DNA of 64,000 nt from Devosia sp. A16 (lineage in GTDB: Bacteria > Pseudomonadota > Alphaproteobacteria > Rhizobiales > Devosiaceae). The stretch covers positions 3,387,501 to 3,451,500 of the forward strand of contig NZ_CP012945.1 of the NCBI RefSeq assembly GCF_001402915.1. The letters run 5' to 3'. The position numbers and the translations under genes were made by a program. A model generated the notes under the pieces. That model had not been told where the DNA came from. It ran no database searches and saw only the letters and a program-made list of their open reading frames with translations. Shown one piece after another: positions 1 to 8,511 of the stretch (position 1 is the stretch's first letter; every line of letters starts with the position of its first letter).

Positions 1-2
1 GC

Positions 3-272
3 GGCATGTTCGCATCGGGCGCCATCATCATCGAGGAAGCGAGGGGGGCATTTGCCGTGCCCGACGCCGCCCTGCGCGAGGATGCCGAGGGGCGCTATGT
101 CCTGCGGATCGCCGATGGGGCCCTGGTGCGCCAGCCGGTCGAAGTCAAACGGCAATGGAGGTCGAGCCGGATGACCGAGCTCGCTTCCGGTCTCGTCGCC
201 GGCGAGAGCTACGTCTCGGGGCAGCTCGACGACCTCGAACCCGGCATGCGCGTCACCGTGGTGGAGAACTGA
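3..272 (+). CDS. RND efflux periplasmic adaptor, C-terminal fragment
   Basis: The gene runs in from before the window, so only about the last 89 residues are visible. The sequence matches the end of a membrane-fusion protein of a tripartite efflux pump: a beta-barrel/membrane-proximal segment with 'VPDAAL' followed by 'GLVAGESYVSG' and 'LEPGMRVTV'. Such adaptors bridge the inner-membrane pump and the outer-membrane channel in the periplasm. The stop lies 3 bases before the ATG of the pump gene, so the two are surely co-transcribed. The true start and any lipobox are outside the window. The family call rests on context plus this short tail. Confidence 0.8.
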   Translation, partial: GMFASGAIIIEEARGAFAVPDAALREDAEGRYVLRIADGALVRQPVEVKRQWRSSRMTELASGLVAGESYVSGQLDDLEPGMRVTVVEN

Positions 273-275
273 TCG

Positions 276-3200
276 ATGTTCCTCACCAAGATCAGCGTCC
301 GCCACCCGGTCTTCGCCACCATGGTCATGGTGGCGTTGCTGGTGTTCGGCCTCTACTCCTATTCGCGCCTGTCGATCGAGCAGATGCCCAATATCGATCT
401 GCCGGTCGTCGCCGTGGTGGTGAGCTACCCCGGCGCCTCGGCGCAATCGGTCGAGAACGACGTCATCAAGCCGATCGAGGACGCGGTGAACTCGATCAGC
501 GGTATCGATACGCTGCGTTCGATCGCGCAGCAGAACGCCGCCATGATCATCATGATGTTCGACATGGAGGTGAGCTCGGTCGACGCCGTGCAGGAGGTGC
601 GCGACAAGATCGCCGGTATCGAGGCCAATCTGCCCGACAATGCCGACAAGCCGCGGGTGCTGCGTTTCGACCCTAACGCCATGCCGATCATGTCGCTGGC
701 GATCCGTTCCGACACGCTCTCGGCGCGTGAGCTGACGCAACTGGCCGACGACGTGGTGGTCGACAAGCTGCGAAACATTCCCGGCGTCGGCAGTGCCGAT
801 CTCGTCGGAGGCGTGCCGGCGCAGCTCGACGTGCTGGTCGATCCCGACCGGCTCGATGGCTTCGGCGTCAGCATGGCCGAGGTCATCTCGGCGATCCGGC
901 AGAACAATATCGACCTGCCGGCGGGCACCATCACCGAGGGTGCGGTGTCGCGCGCCATCCAGGTCGAGGGCCGGCTCGAGGACGTCGAGGATTTCCGCAA
1001 CATCATTGTCGCCCGCACCGGTGGCCAGGCCGTGCGGCTGGGCGACGTCGCGACCATCACCCAGGGCCAGGGCGACGAGAAGAGTCTCGCTTTCATCAAC
1101 GGCGAACGGGCGCTGGCGATCAACATCATCAAGGTGCAGGGCGCCAACACCGTGGGCGTCGCCAAGGCGGTGCACAAGGAACTCGAACGGCTGGCCGAGC
1201 GCGACCTGCCCACGAGCGTCACTATCGACGTGGTGGCCGACAATGCCGTGCCGGTCGAGCAATCCTTCCATACGGTGCAGAACATGATCGTCGAGGGCGC
1301 GGTGCTCGCCGTGCTGATTGTCTTCCTGTTCCTCAATTCATGGCGCTCGACGGTCATCACCGCGCTGACGCTGCCGATCTCGATCATCGGCACCATGACG
1401 GTGCTGTTTGCGCTCGGCTTCTCGCTCAACATGATGACACTAATGGCGCTGTCGCTGTCGGTGGGCATTCTGATCGACGATGCGATCGTGGTGCGCGAGA
1501 ACATCATGCGGCACCTGCATATGGGCAAGAACCACGTGCAGGCGGCGCTCGACGGCACCAACGAGATTGGCCTCGCCGTGCTGGCGACGACGCTTTCGAT
1601 CGTGGCGGTGTTCCTCCCCGTCGCCTTCATGGACGGCATCATGGGGCGGTTCTTCCTGCAGTTCGGCGTCACCGTCTCGGTGGCGGTGCTGATCTCGCTC
1701 TTCGTCGCCTTTACCCTCGACCCGATGATGTCGTCGGTCTGGCACGATCCGGATTCCGAGCCGGGCGCCAGGCGCGGGCCGCTCGGCCGGGCAGTGGCGA
1801 AGTTCGACCATTTCTTCGAGTGGTGCGCCGGCGGCTATCGGGCACTGCTGCGCTGGTGCCTCAGGCACCGAGTAGCGACGCTGGCGACGGCCGTCGTGCT
1901 GTTTTTCGCCAGCTTCGCGCTCGTCCCCATGGTCGGCTTCGAGGTGACGCCGGCCACCGACAACAGCGAGTTTCAGGTCGAGGTGGAAACGCCGCAGGGC
2001 TCGTCGCTGGAATATACCGGTGAGAAGGTCCGGCAGGTCGAGGCCCTGCTCCGCACCATGCCCGAGGTCAAGCGCACCTATGCCACCGTCGCCGGCGGGC
2101 AGGGCGTTTCGAGCAACAATGCCGGCACCGTCGTCGTCACCATGGTGCCGCCGGGAGAGCGCGATCGCATGCCGCACGAGATGACCGGGCCGGTGCGCGA
2201 TCTGCTCGCCCAGGTCCCCGGGGTCAGGACCATCGTCGGCGTCTCGAGCGGCTTCGGCAGCCTGACCAAGCCCATTCAGGTCACCGCCTATGGCGACAGC
2301 TTTGCCGTGCTGGGCGACCTGACCGACCAGTTGGCGGCCAAGCTCGCCGCGATCCCGGGTCTCAGCGACGTCGAGACCTCGCTCGACGCAGCGCAGCCGA
2401 TCGTCGGCATCCGGGTCAATCGTGAACTCGCCAGCGAAGCCGGCGTTTCGCTGCAGCAGGTTGGCGCCGTGCTGCAGCCCATGCTCTCGGGCGAAGAAGT
2501 CAGCGAGTGGACCTCGCCGGCCGAGCAGACCTACAAGCTGGTGGTGCGGCTGCCAGAAGGCGAGCGCAACAGCGTGGAGCTCCTCTCCAACCTGCCGATC
2601 AGCCGCAATGACAGCTCGGTGATCCGCCTCGGCGACATCGCCGAGATCGCGACCTCCACCGGCCCGGCCGAGATCAACCGGCAGGACCTGTCCCGGCAGG
2701 TGACGGTCGATGCCAACCTGAGCGGCGCCAATCTCGGCGAGGTGATGCCGCAGATCCAGGCGGCGATCGACTCGATCGAGATGCCTGCCGGCTACCGCAT
2801 GTCGATGGGCGGCGACGCCGAGCAGCTGGGCGAGATCGGCTCCTCCGCCGGCTCGGCGCTGCTGCTCGCCGTGGTGTTCATCTACCTGGTGCTCGCCAGC
2901 CAGTTTGGCAGTTTCGTCCAGCCCGTCGCCATCATGATGGCGCTGCCGCTGTCGCTCATTGGCGTGCTGGTCGGCCTGCTGATCGGCGGCTCGACGCTCA
3001 ACATGATGTCGATGATCGGCTTCATCATGTTGATGGGCCTGGTGGTGAAGAACGCCATCCTCCTCGTCGACAACGCCAACCAGCATGTGCGTGAGGGCTG
3101 GAACCTCTATGACGCGCTGGTCGAGGCGGGCGCCACCCGCTTCCGCCCGATCATCATGACGACGCTCGCCATGGTGTTCGGCATGCTGCCGCTGGCGCTG

Positions 3201-3410
3201 AGCCTGCACGAGGGTTCGAGCCAGAACGCGCCGATGGCCCATGCAGTGATCGGCGGGCTGATCAGCTCGACGCTCCTCACGCTGGTCGTCGTTCCCGTGA
3301 TGCTGACCTACACCGACTCGTTGAGCGGGCTGGTCAAGCGCGTGCTGCGCCGGCGCGAGCCGGCGCAGCATTCCCCCACGCCCCAGGCGGCCGAGGTCGC
3401 CTCGCACTGA
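276..3410 (+). CDS. RND multidrug efflux transporter, inner-membrane pump (HAE1/AcrB type)
   Basis: This is a 1044-residue proton-driven exporter, the normal length for the family. It shows the usual duplicated plan: a transmembrane helix near residues 12-30, a large periplasmic loop, a helix bundle from about 330, then a second periplasmic loop and a second bundle from about 850. The proton-relay pair Asp401-Asp402 sits in 'GILIDDAIVV' at the position of AcrB Asp407/408. The second half carries the matching 'MGLVVKNAILLVD'. It probably exports hydrophobic or amphipathic drugs through the outer-membrane factor encoded just downstream. The actual substrates cannot be told from sequence. Confidence 0.95.
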   Translation: MFLTKISVRHPVFATMVMVALLVFGLYSYSRLSIEQMPNIDLPVVAVVVSYPGASAQSVENDVIKPIEDAVNSISGIDTLRSIAQQNAAMIIMMFDMEVSSVDAVQEVRDKIAGIEANLPDNADKPRVLRFDPNAMPIMSLAIRSDTLSARELTQLADDVVVDKLRNIPGVGSADLVGGVPAQLDVLVDPDRLDGFGVSMAEVISAIRQNNIDLPAGTITEGAVSRAIQVEGRLEDVEDFRNIIVARTGGQAVRLGDVATITQGQGDEKSLAFINGERALAINIIKVQGANTVGVAKAVHKELERLAERDLPTSVTIDVVADNAVPVEQSFHTVQNMIVEGAVLAVLIVFLFLNSWRSTVITALTLPISIIGTMTVLFALGFSLNMMTLMALSLSVGILIDDAIVVRENIMRHLHMGKNHVQAALDGTNEIGLAVLATTLSIVAVFLPVAFMDGIMGRFFLQFGVTVSVAVLISLFVAFTLDPMMSSVWHDPDSEPGARRGPLGRAVAKFDHFFEWCAGGYRALLRWCLRHRVATLATAVVLFFASFALVPMVGFEVTPATDNSEFQVEVETPQGSSLEYTGEKVRQVEALLRTMPEVKRTYATVAGGQGVSSNNAGTVVVTMVPPGERDRMPHEMTGPVRDLLAQVPGVRTIVGVSSGFGSLTKPIQVTAYGDSFAVLGDLTDQLAAKLAAIPGLSDVETSLDAAQPIVGIRVNRELASEAGVSLQQVGAVLQPMLSGEEVSEWTSPAEQTYKLVVRLPEGERNSVELLSNLPISRNDSSVIRLGDIAEIATSTGPAEINRQDLSRQVTVDANLSGANLGEVMPQIQAAIDSIEMPAGYRMSMGGDAEQLGEIGSSAGSALLLAVVFIYLVLASQFGSFVQPVAIMMALPLSLIGVLVGLLIGGSTLNMMSMIGFIMLMGLVVKNAILLVDNANQHVREGWNLYDALVEAGATRFRPIIMTTLAMVFGMLPLALSLHEGSSQNAPMAHAVIGGLISSTLLTLVVVPVMLTYTDSLSGLVKRVLRRREPAQHSPTPQAAEVASH

Positions 3411-3432
3411 TCCGCTAACCCAGGGACTTGAT

Positions 3433-4839
3433 ATGACCACCGCACCGGCTTTGCGGGCGCAGCACCTGCGCCCCGCCAGACTGTTCGTTGCCGCCAGCAT
3501 TGCCGCGTTGCTTGGGGGATGCTCCTCGCTCGCCTACCAGAAGCCTGACATGGCGGTGCCGACGAGCTTCAGCGCCTCGCCCAGGGCCGCCGCTTCGGTG
3601 GACAACAGCAAGACCCAATGGTGGACTTCGTTCCGCGACCAGCGGCTGAGCCGCCTGATCGATCGGGGGCTCAGCCAGAACCTCTCGATCGCCCAGGCGG
3701 TGGAGCGGATCAACGAGGCCAATGCCGGCATGATCGCCGTCGGCGCCACGGTGCTGCCCTCCGCTTCGGGCAGCGTCGTGGGCCGCGAAAGCGGCGGCTC
3801 GGGCCCCTCGAGTTCGTCGGTCACCTATGGTGCCACGGCGTCGTGGATGCTCGACCTGTTCGGGCAATATGCCCACTCGCGCAGGGCCGCCGAGGCCGGT
3901 CTCGACCAGGCCTACCTCTCGGTCGATACGGCGCGGCTGACGTTCCTGTCCGAGCTCACCAACGCCTATATCGACCTGCGTTACTATCAGGAGTCCCTGG
4001 CGCTCACCCGCTCGAGCCTCGCGACCCGCAAGCAGACGCTGGAGCTGACGCAGTCGCTACTGTCGAACGGGGCCGGCTCGCAACTCGACGTGCTGCAGGC
4101 GCAGAGCGCGCTCGATGCGGCGTCGCTGCAACTGCCCAGCCTCGAACTCGGCTTCGTGCGCAGCCTCAACCGGTTGGCGACGCTCACCGCCCAGTCGACC
4201 GCTGCGATCGAGAAAGACCTGATAAAGGGCGCGCCGCAGCCCTGGCCGCGCGCCAGGGTGAATGCCGGAATCCCGGCCGACCTGGTCCGGCAACGCCCCG
4301 ACATCCAGGCGGCGGAGCGGGCGCTGCGCGCCGCCACCGCCAATGCCGGGATCGCTGAAGCCCAGATGTATCCCTCGATCACGCTGAGCGGCAACATCCA
4401 GCTGGCGGCGCTGGCCGGCGGCAACACCACCAGTTGGAGCTTCGGGCCGACGCTGAACCTGCCGTTCCTCGATGGCGGCCGCGCCAGGGCCAACCACCAG
4501 GCGGCTCTGTCGAAGATCAACCAGGCCTATCTCAGCTGGCAGGGCGCGGTGCGCGGCGCCATCGAAGAGACCGAGAACGCCCTCGCCGCAGTGCGCCGCG
4601 ACGGTCGCAGCATCGACGCGGCAACCAAGGTTGCCGGCAGCGCCCAGCGGCAGCTCGAGCTGGCGAGAAAGAGCTACCAGGAAGGGCAGGGGCAGATCCT
4701 CGACGTGCTCAACGCCGAACGCAGTCTGTTCGACGCCAAGGCGCAACTGGCCTCGTCGACGCGGCAATATGCCAGCAACTACGTGGCGCTGAACGTCGCG
4801 ATCGGCGGCGGCATCGGCGCACTGCCGGCGGGGAAGTAG
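3433..4839 (+). CDS. Outer-membrane efflux lipoprotein (NodT/OprM type)
   Basis: This 468-residue protein has a signal peptide ending in the lipobox 'LLGGC', with the lipidated cysteine at residue 30. The mature part has the two repeated TolC-like halves ('YGATASWMLDLFGQ', 'DLVRQRPDIQAAERAL', 'YQEGQGQILDVLNAE'). It is the exit duct of the tripartite pump. The gene begins 22 bases after the pump gene, completing an adaptor-pump-channel operon. No local regulator is adjacent on the same strand; the divergent HxlR gene downstream could be one, but nothing here shows that. Confidence 0.95.
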   Translation: MTTAPALRAQHLRPARLFVAASIAALLGGCSSLAYQKPDMAVPTSFSASPRAAASVDNSKTQWWTSFRDQRLSRLIDRGLSQNLSIAQAVERINEANAGMIAVGATVLPSASGSVVGRESGGSGPSSSSVTYGATASWMLDLFGQYAHSRRAAEAGLDQAYLSVDTARLTFLSELTNAYIDLRYYQESLALTRSSLATRKQTLELTQSLLSNGAGSQLDVLQAQSALDAASLQLPSLELGFVRSLNRLATLTAQSTAAIEKDLIKGAPQPWPRARVNAGIPADLVRQRPDIQAAERALRAATANAGIAEAQMYPSITLSGNIQLAALAGGNTTSWSFGPTLNLPFLDGGRARANHQAALSKINQAYLSWQGAVRGAIEETENALAAVRRDGRSIDAATKVAGSAQRQLELARKSYQEGQGQILDVLNAERSLFDAKAQLASSTRQYASNYVALNVAIGGGIGALPAGK

Positions 4840-4855
4840 GGCGTTCACCACCAGC

Positions 4856-4976
4856 AGACGGCCCCCCATCCTCCCCCATAAAGGGGAGGTGCCCTGCCGG
4901 TGCGTCTGGCACAGTCGAGCCACAGCCTCGACTCTTCACCTCCCCCTTTATGGGGGAGGTCGGGAGGGGGCCGTCT
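4856..4976. repeat. Dispersed inverted-repeat element, copy 1
   Basis: Two C/G-rich arms (4856-4891 and 4937-4976) form an imperfect palindrome built from 'cctcccc...ggggagg' and ending in agacggcccc / ggggccgtct. The 45-base centre contains ctcgactctt. A second copy with its centre in the opposite sense lies at 15600-15723. It sits between the convergent ends of the efflux operon and the HxlR gene, where such an element could act as a bidirectional terminator. Confidence 0.75.
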
Positions 4977-5024
4977 CCATCAGTCAGCGCCTGGAGGACG
5001 GACGATCACGCGATCTCGGCAGGC

Positions 5025-5390
5025 CTACACCGCTGCCGAACTCTCCGCCCGCTCGGCAAATTCCCGCCGGGCCGATGCGATCCGGTCGCGGTTGCGAAAA
5101 GCGATGGCGCCCAGCCCTTTCACCGCGCCGACCAGTTCCTCGCCCAGCGAGGTGAGTTCGTACTCGACCCGCGGGGGAATTGTCGCAAAGGCAGTGCGCT
5201 CGACGAAGCCGTCGCGCTCCAGTTCCCTCAGTGTCGCCGACAGCTGTTTCTGCCCCACCCCGCCCACGTCGCGGGCGATCTCGCCAAAGCGCATCCGGCC
5301 GGCTTCCAGCGTCACCAGCACCGGCACCGTCCAGCGCGCTCCGGTGAGGTCGAACACTTCGCGGATGATGGTCACGTCGGGCTGGGTCAT
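5025..5390 (-). CDS. HxlR-family winged-helix transcriptional regulator
   Basis: This is a 121-residue protein typical of HxlR/MarR-like regulators, which often sense redox state or small electrophiles. 'VFDLTGARWTVPVLVTL' near the N terminus and 'GVGQKQLSATLRELERDGFVER' (recognition helix and wing) are the family hallmarks. Near residues 16-18 there is no cysteine, so it lacks the N-terminal redox Cys of HypR/YodB-type members. It is read away from the efflux operon and ends convergent to it. The antiporter genes lie about 100 bases upstream on the same strand. The target is unknown. Confidence 0.9.
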   Translation of the reverse strand: MTQPDVTIIREVFDLTGARWTVPVLVTLEAGRMRFGEIARDVGGVGQKQLSATLRELERDGFVERTAFATIPPRVEYELTSLGEELVGAVKGLGAIAFRNRDRIASARREFAERAESSAAV

Positions 5391-5488
5391 CTTGCGGCAC
5401 CTCGATTCACACCGCGGAACCTTGCATCGGCAAGCTTGCGACAGGCTTGCAGTCGGCAGCAGGTGGGCAGTGCCACGACCGCGACTGC

Positions 5489-5830
5489 CTACTCCCGACT
5501 GCCGTCTTCGTCCTTGGCCTCTTCGACCCGATCGCGAAACAGCGTCGCGCGGGCCAGCAGCATCAGCGTCACCGGGGTCGTCACCGTGACGAACAGGAAG
5601 ATCACCATCTCGTGGATCACCAGGCGCTGCTGGGTGACGGTGAAGAAAATCGCCGAGGCGAGGAGGATGAGCCCGCCTCCCATGCTGGTGCCCATGGTGG
5701 GGGCATGGATGCGGCGATAGAAATCGCGAAAGCGCACCAGCCCCAGGCAGCCGGCCATGGTGAGCCCGGCGCCGACCACGACGCACGCCGAAACCACGAT
5801 GGACAGCCAGAGCGGCAGCGCGTCGATCAT
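5489..5830 (-). CDS. phaG: Monovalent cation/H+ antiporter subunit G (MnhG/PhaG)
   Basis: This 113-residue small membrane subunit is the last gene of the Mrp-type antiporter operon. Three hydrophobic helices are visible, with the family motif 'FYRRIHAPTMGTSMGGGLILLA' after helix 1. The start overlaps the stop of the F subunit by 4 bases (ATGA-type coupling). In Mrp complexes all subunits are needed for Na+ or K+/proton exchange. Confidence 0.95.
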   Translation of the reverse strand: MIDALPLWLSIVVSACVVVGAGLTMAGCLGLVRFRDFYRRIHAPTMGTSMGGGLILLASAIFFTVTQQRLVIHEMVIFLFVTVTTPVTLMLLARATLFRDRVEEAKDEDGSRE

Positions 5831-6108
5831 TCGATCACCTCGCCGCGCATCAGGAACTTGGCCAGCGCTACGGTGCCGACGAAGCCGAGCAGGCCAATCA
5901 GCATGGCGAGCTCGAAATAGATCTGCGAGCCGGTGCGGATCCCCAGCGTCACCAGCAGCAGCAGGCCCACGACATAGAGCGCATCGAGCGCCAGGATGCG
6001 GTCCTGCGCGCGCGGGCCGCGCACCATGCGATAGAGCGTCGCCAGCATGCCCACTCCCAGCATCAGCTGCGCGGCGAGAAGGCTCCAGTCGAGGATCATC
6101 TGGCTCAT
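5827..6108 (-). CDS. phaF: Monovalent cation/H+ antiporter subunit F (MnhF/PhaF)
   Basis: This is a 93-residue three-helix subunit with the conserved 'RMVRGPRAQDRILALDAL' segment between helices 1 and 2. The start at 6108 gives 'MSQMILDWSLL' and overlaps the E-subunit stop by 4 bases. A longer frame upstream exists but runs inside phaE and adds nothing family-like. Confidence 0.95.
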   Translation of the reverse strand: MSQMILDWSLLAAQLMLGVGMLATLYRMVRGPRAQDRILALDALYVVGLLLLVTLGIRTGSQIYFELAMLIGLLGFVGTVALAKFLMRGEVIE

Positions 6109-6590
6109 TCGAAAATCTCCAGCAGCAGTCGCTCGTAGCGGTGCCTGACCGTCGCGATCCACTCGTCCTTGTCGATCAGGTCGAGCACGTGGATCAGCAC
6201 GGTGTTGCGCTCGCCGTCATATTCGAGCCAGGCGCTGCCCGGCGTCGCCGTGAGCAGGCACGCCAGCACCGCCAGCCCGAACTGGTTGGTCAGCTTGAGC
6301 TCCATCTTGATGAAGCCGGCCGAGGGTTGGGCCCTCGGATTGACGAGGATCAGCAGCACCGCAATGTTGGAGCGGATGATGTCGATGCCGGCCACCACGA
6401 TCAGCTGCACCAGGCTGGTGAGGCGCCGGAACCGTACCCGCCCCGGCAGGATGGCGCTGGCGACGAGCGAGACGGCAATGGCGACGGCGCCGCCGAGCAG
6501 AATCTGGCCGAGGCCAGCCGATTGCTGCAGCACCAGCCACAGGACCAGCAGCAGCACCGCCAGCACCGGATAGGGGAACAACCGCTTCAT
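6105..6590 (-). CDS. phaE: Monovalent cation/H+ antiporter subunit E (MnhE/PhaE)
   Basis: This 161-residue membrane protein has two N-terminal helices and a conserved cytoplasmic part ('LVNPRAQPSAGFIKMEL', 'LLTATPGSAWLEYDGE', 'VHVLD'-like end), as in MrpE. The start at 6590 ('MKRLFPYPVL') overlaps phaD by 4 bases. MrpE is thought to help assemble or stabilise the complex rather than carry the ion. Confidence 0.95.
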   Translation of the reverse strand: MKRLFPYPVLAVLLLVLWLVLQQSAGLGQILLGGAVAIAVSLVASAILPGRVRFRRLTSLVQLIVVAGIDIIRSNIAVLLILVNPRAQPSAGFIKMELKLTNQFGLAVLACLLTATPGSAWLEYDGERNTVLIHVLDLIDKDEWIATVRHRYERLLLEIFE

Positions 6591-8176
6591 GAGGCGGTCC
6601 CCTGCGGCAGCACCACATCCATGTAGCCCTGCGGCGAGTGGATGAACGCCGCCGTCTTGGCAAAGAACGCCATTGCGGGGCCGGCGGCCAGCGCCAGCGC
6701 CACGCACAGCGCCAGCAGCATGACGATCGGTGCGATTTCCGCCGTCCGCACCCGTGTCGACTCGCTCTCGGGCAACGAGGTCCAGAAGATATTGATGCCG
6801 TTGCGCACCATCGCCACCAGCACCAGGAAGCCCGAGCCGATCAGCGCCGCGATGAACCACCAGGTGGCCGCCGTCGGACCGGCGCCGAGCGCCGCCGAGA
6901 TCATGACGAATTTCGACACGAACCCGGAGAGCGGCGGCAGGCCGGCCATGATCAGCGCGGCGATGGCAAAACACCAGCTGACCAGCGTCGCGGCGCCGGG
7001 CACGGTGCGGCTGACCTCGTCGCTGTCGTCGGGCACCTCTTCTTCGTCACCATAAATTTCGAGCGACACGGCCAGCACCTGCGCTTCGGCCGGCAGGATC
7101 TGGTCGATGACGTCCTTGAGCAGGAACAGCGCCCCCGCCGCCAGCGTCGCCACCACCACATAGTAGAGCGCCCCGCTGGTCACCCCCGGCGCATTGTAGC
7201 CGACCGCGAGGAGGAGCGTGCCGGCCGAGACCAGGATCAGGTAGCTTGCCAGCCGATCGAGTGCCTTGCTCGACAGCGCGCCGATGCTGCCGAAGGCGAT
7301 GGTCGCGAGCCCCAGCACCAGCAGCACGGCCTGCCCGAACGCCAGTTCGGGGCCCGAGGAATTGGCGAACACCAGCGTCCAGAGCCTCAGGATGGCGTAG
7401 AAGCCGACCTTGGTCATCACCGCGAACAGCGCGGCGACCGGCGGCGCCGCCGAGGAATAGGTGCGCGGCAGCCAGAAATGCAGCGGCCAGGATCCGGCCT
7501 TGATCAGGAAGGCGACGCCGAGCACCGCGGCGCCGGCGTCGAACAGCCCACGATCGTCCGGAGCGATCAGCGGTACGGCGCGCGCGATATCGGCCATGTT
7601 GAGCGTGCCGGTGGTGGCGTAGATCAGCGCCACGCCAATGAGGAACAGGAACGAGGCGACGAGGTTGATGGCGATGTAGTGCAGCGACGCCTTCACCTGG
7701 TTGCGGCCCCCACCATGCAGCGTCAGCCCGTAGGATGCCGCGAGCAGCAGTTCGAAGAACACGAACAGGTTGAAGAGGTCCCCGGTCAGGAAGGCGCCGT
7801 TGAGCCCCATGGTCAGCGCGTGGAACAGCGGGAAGAAATTGGTGCCGCGGCTGTGCCAGCGGGCTGACGCATAGACCAGCGCCGCCAGCGACAGGATCGA
7901 TGTGGTGAGCACCATCACCGCCGCCAGCCGGTCGGCCACCAGCACGATGCCGAACGGCACCGGCCAGTTGCCCAAGGGATAGACTGCCGCGAGGTTCCGA
8001 TCCGATTGCGCCAGCACCACCAGCAGCAGGATCGAAACCAGCAGCAGCACAACACTGAAGGCGATGTTGAGCCTCACCCGGCTGACCGGCCTGAGGTTGC
8101 CCAGCAGCAGGTTGGCGATGACCGCCGCCATCGGCACGAGGATCGGCAGGATGGCGATGTGGTTGAGCGCCGCCAT
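6587..8176 (-). CDS. phaD: Monovalent cation/H+ antiporter subunit D (MnhD/PhaD)
   Basis: This 529-residue protein resembles the ND2/ND4/ND5-type subunits of complex I, with about 14 hydrophobic helices. It keeps the acidic and lysine channel residues of the family ('FFELLLAASYGLTL', 'LIKAGSWPLHFWLPRTYSSAAPPVAALFAVMTKVGFYAI'). It forms one of the two proton/cation paths of the Mrp complex. The start overlaps the phaC stop by one base (TGATG). Confidence 0.96.
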   Translation of the reverse strand: MAALNHIAILPILVPMAAVIANLLLGNLRPVSRVRLNIAFSVVLLLVSILLLVVLAQSDRNLAAVYPLGNWPVPFGIVLVADRLAAVMVLTTSILSLAALVYASARWHSRGTNFFPLFHALTMGLNGAFLTGDLFNLFVFFELLLAASYGLTLHGGGRNQVKASLHYIAINLVASFLFLIGVALIYATTGTLNMADIARAVPLIAPDDRGLFDAGAAVLGVAFLIKAGSWPLHFWLPRTYSSAAPPVAALFAVMTKVGFYAILRLWTLVFANSSGPELAFGQAVLLVLGLATIAFGSIGALSSKALDRLASYLILVSAGTLLLAVGYNAPGVTSGALYYVVVATLAAGALFLLKDVIDQILPAEAQVLAVSLEIYGDEEEVPDDSDEVSRTVPGAATLVSWCFAIAALIMAGLPPLSGFVSKFVMISAALGAGPTAATWWFIAALIGSGFLVLVAMVRNGINIFWTSLPESESTRVRTAEIAPIVMLLALCVALALAAGPAMAFFAKTAAFIHSPQGYMDVVLPQGTAS

Positions 8177-8511
8177 CAGTGGAGATTTCCGTCGACATGG
8201 TCGTTGCCGGTGAGGCCGCGGGCGGCCAGCAGCACGACGAGGAACAGCGCCGTCATGGCAAAGCCGATGACGATGGCCGTCAGCACCAGCGCCTGCGGCA
8301 CCGGATCGACATAGTCGGCCGGGTTGGCGTTGGCGCCATCGAGGATCGGCGCCGCATCCATGCGCAGCCGGCCCATGGCGAGGATGAAGAGGTTCACCGC
8401 ATACGAGATCAGCGACAGCCCGATGATCACCTGGAAGGTGCGAGGGCGCAGGATCAGGTAAACCCCCGAGGCGGCGAGCACGCCGATGGCGGCCGCAAGG
8501 ATCAGTTCCAT
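8176..8511 (-). CDS. phaC: Monovalent cation/H+ antiporter subunit C (MnhC/PhaC)
   Basis: This 111-residue NuoK-like subunit has three helices with 'GVYLILRPRTFQVIIGLSLI' and 'NLFILAMG' after the first. It overlaps the end of the large AB subunit gene by 10 bases, so the operon is translationally coupled here as well. Confidence 0.95.
   Translation of the reverse strand: MELILAAAIGVLAASGVYLILRPRTFQVIIGLSLISYAVNLFILAMGRLRMDAAPILDGANANPADYVDPVPQALVLTAIVIGFAMTALFLVVLLAARGLTGNDHVDGNLH

Noticed and set aside
1440-3500. Very long antisense open frame opposite the RND pump
   Set aside because: His/Arg/Gln-rich low-complexity translation caused by high GC; the plus strand is a full-length RND protein.
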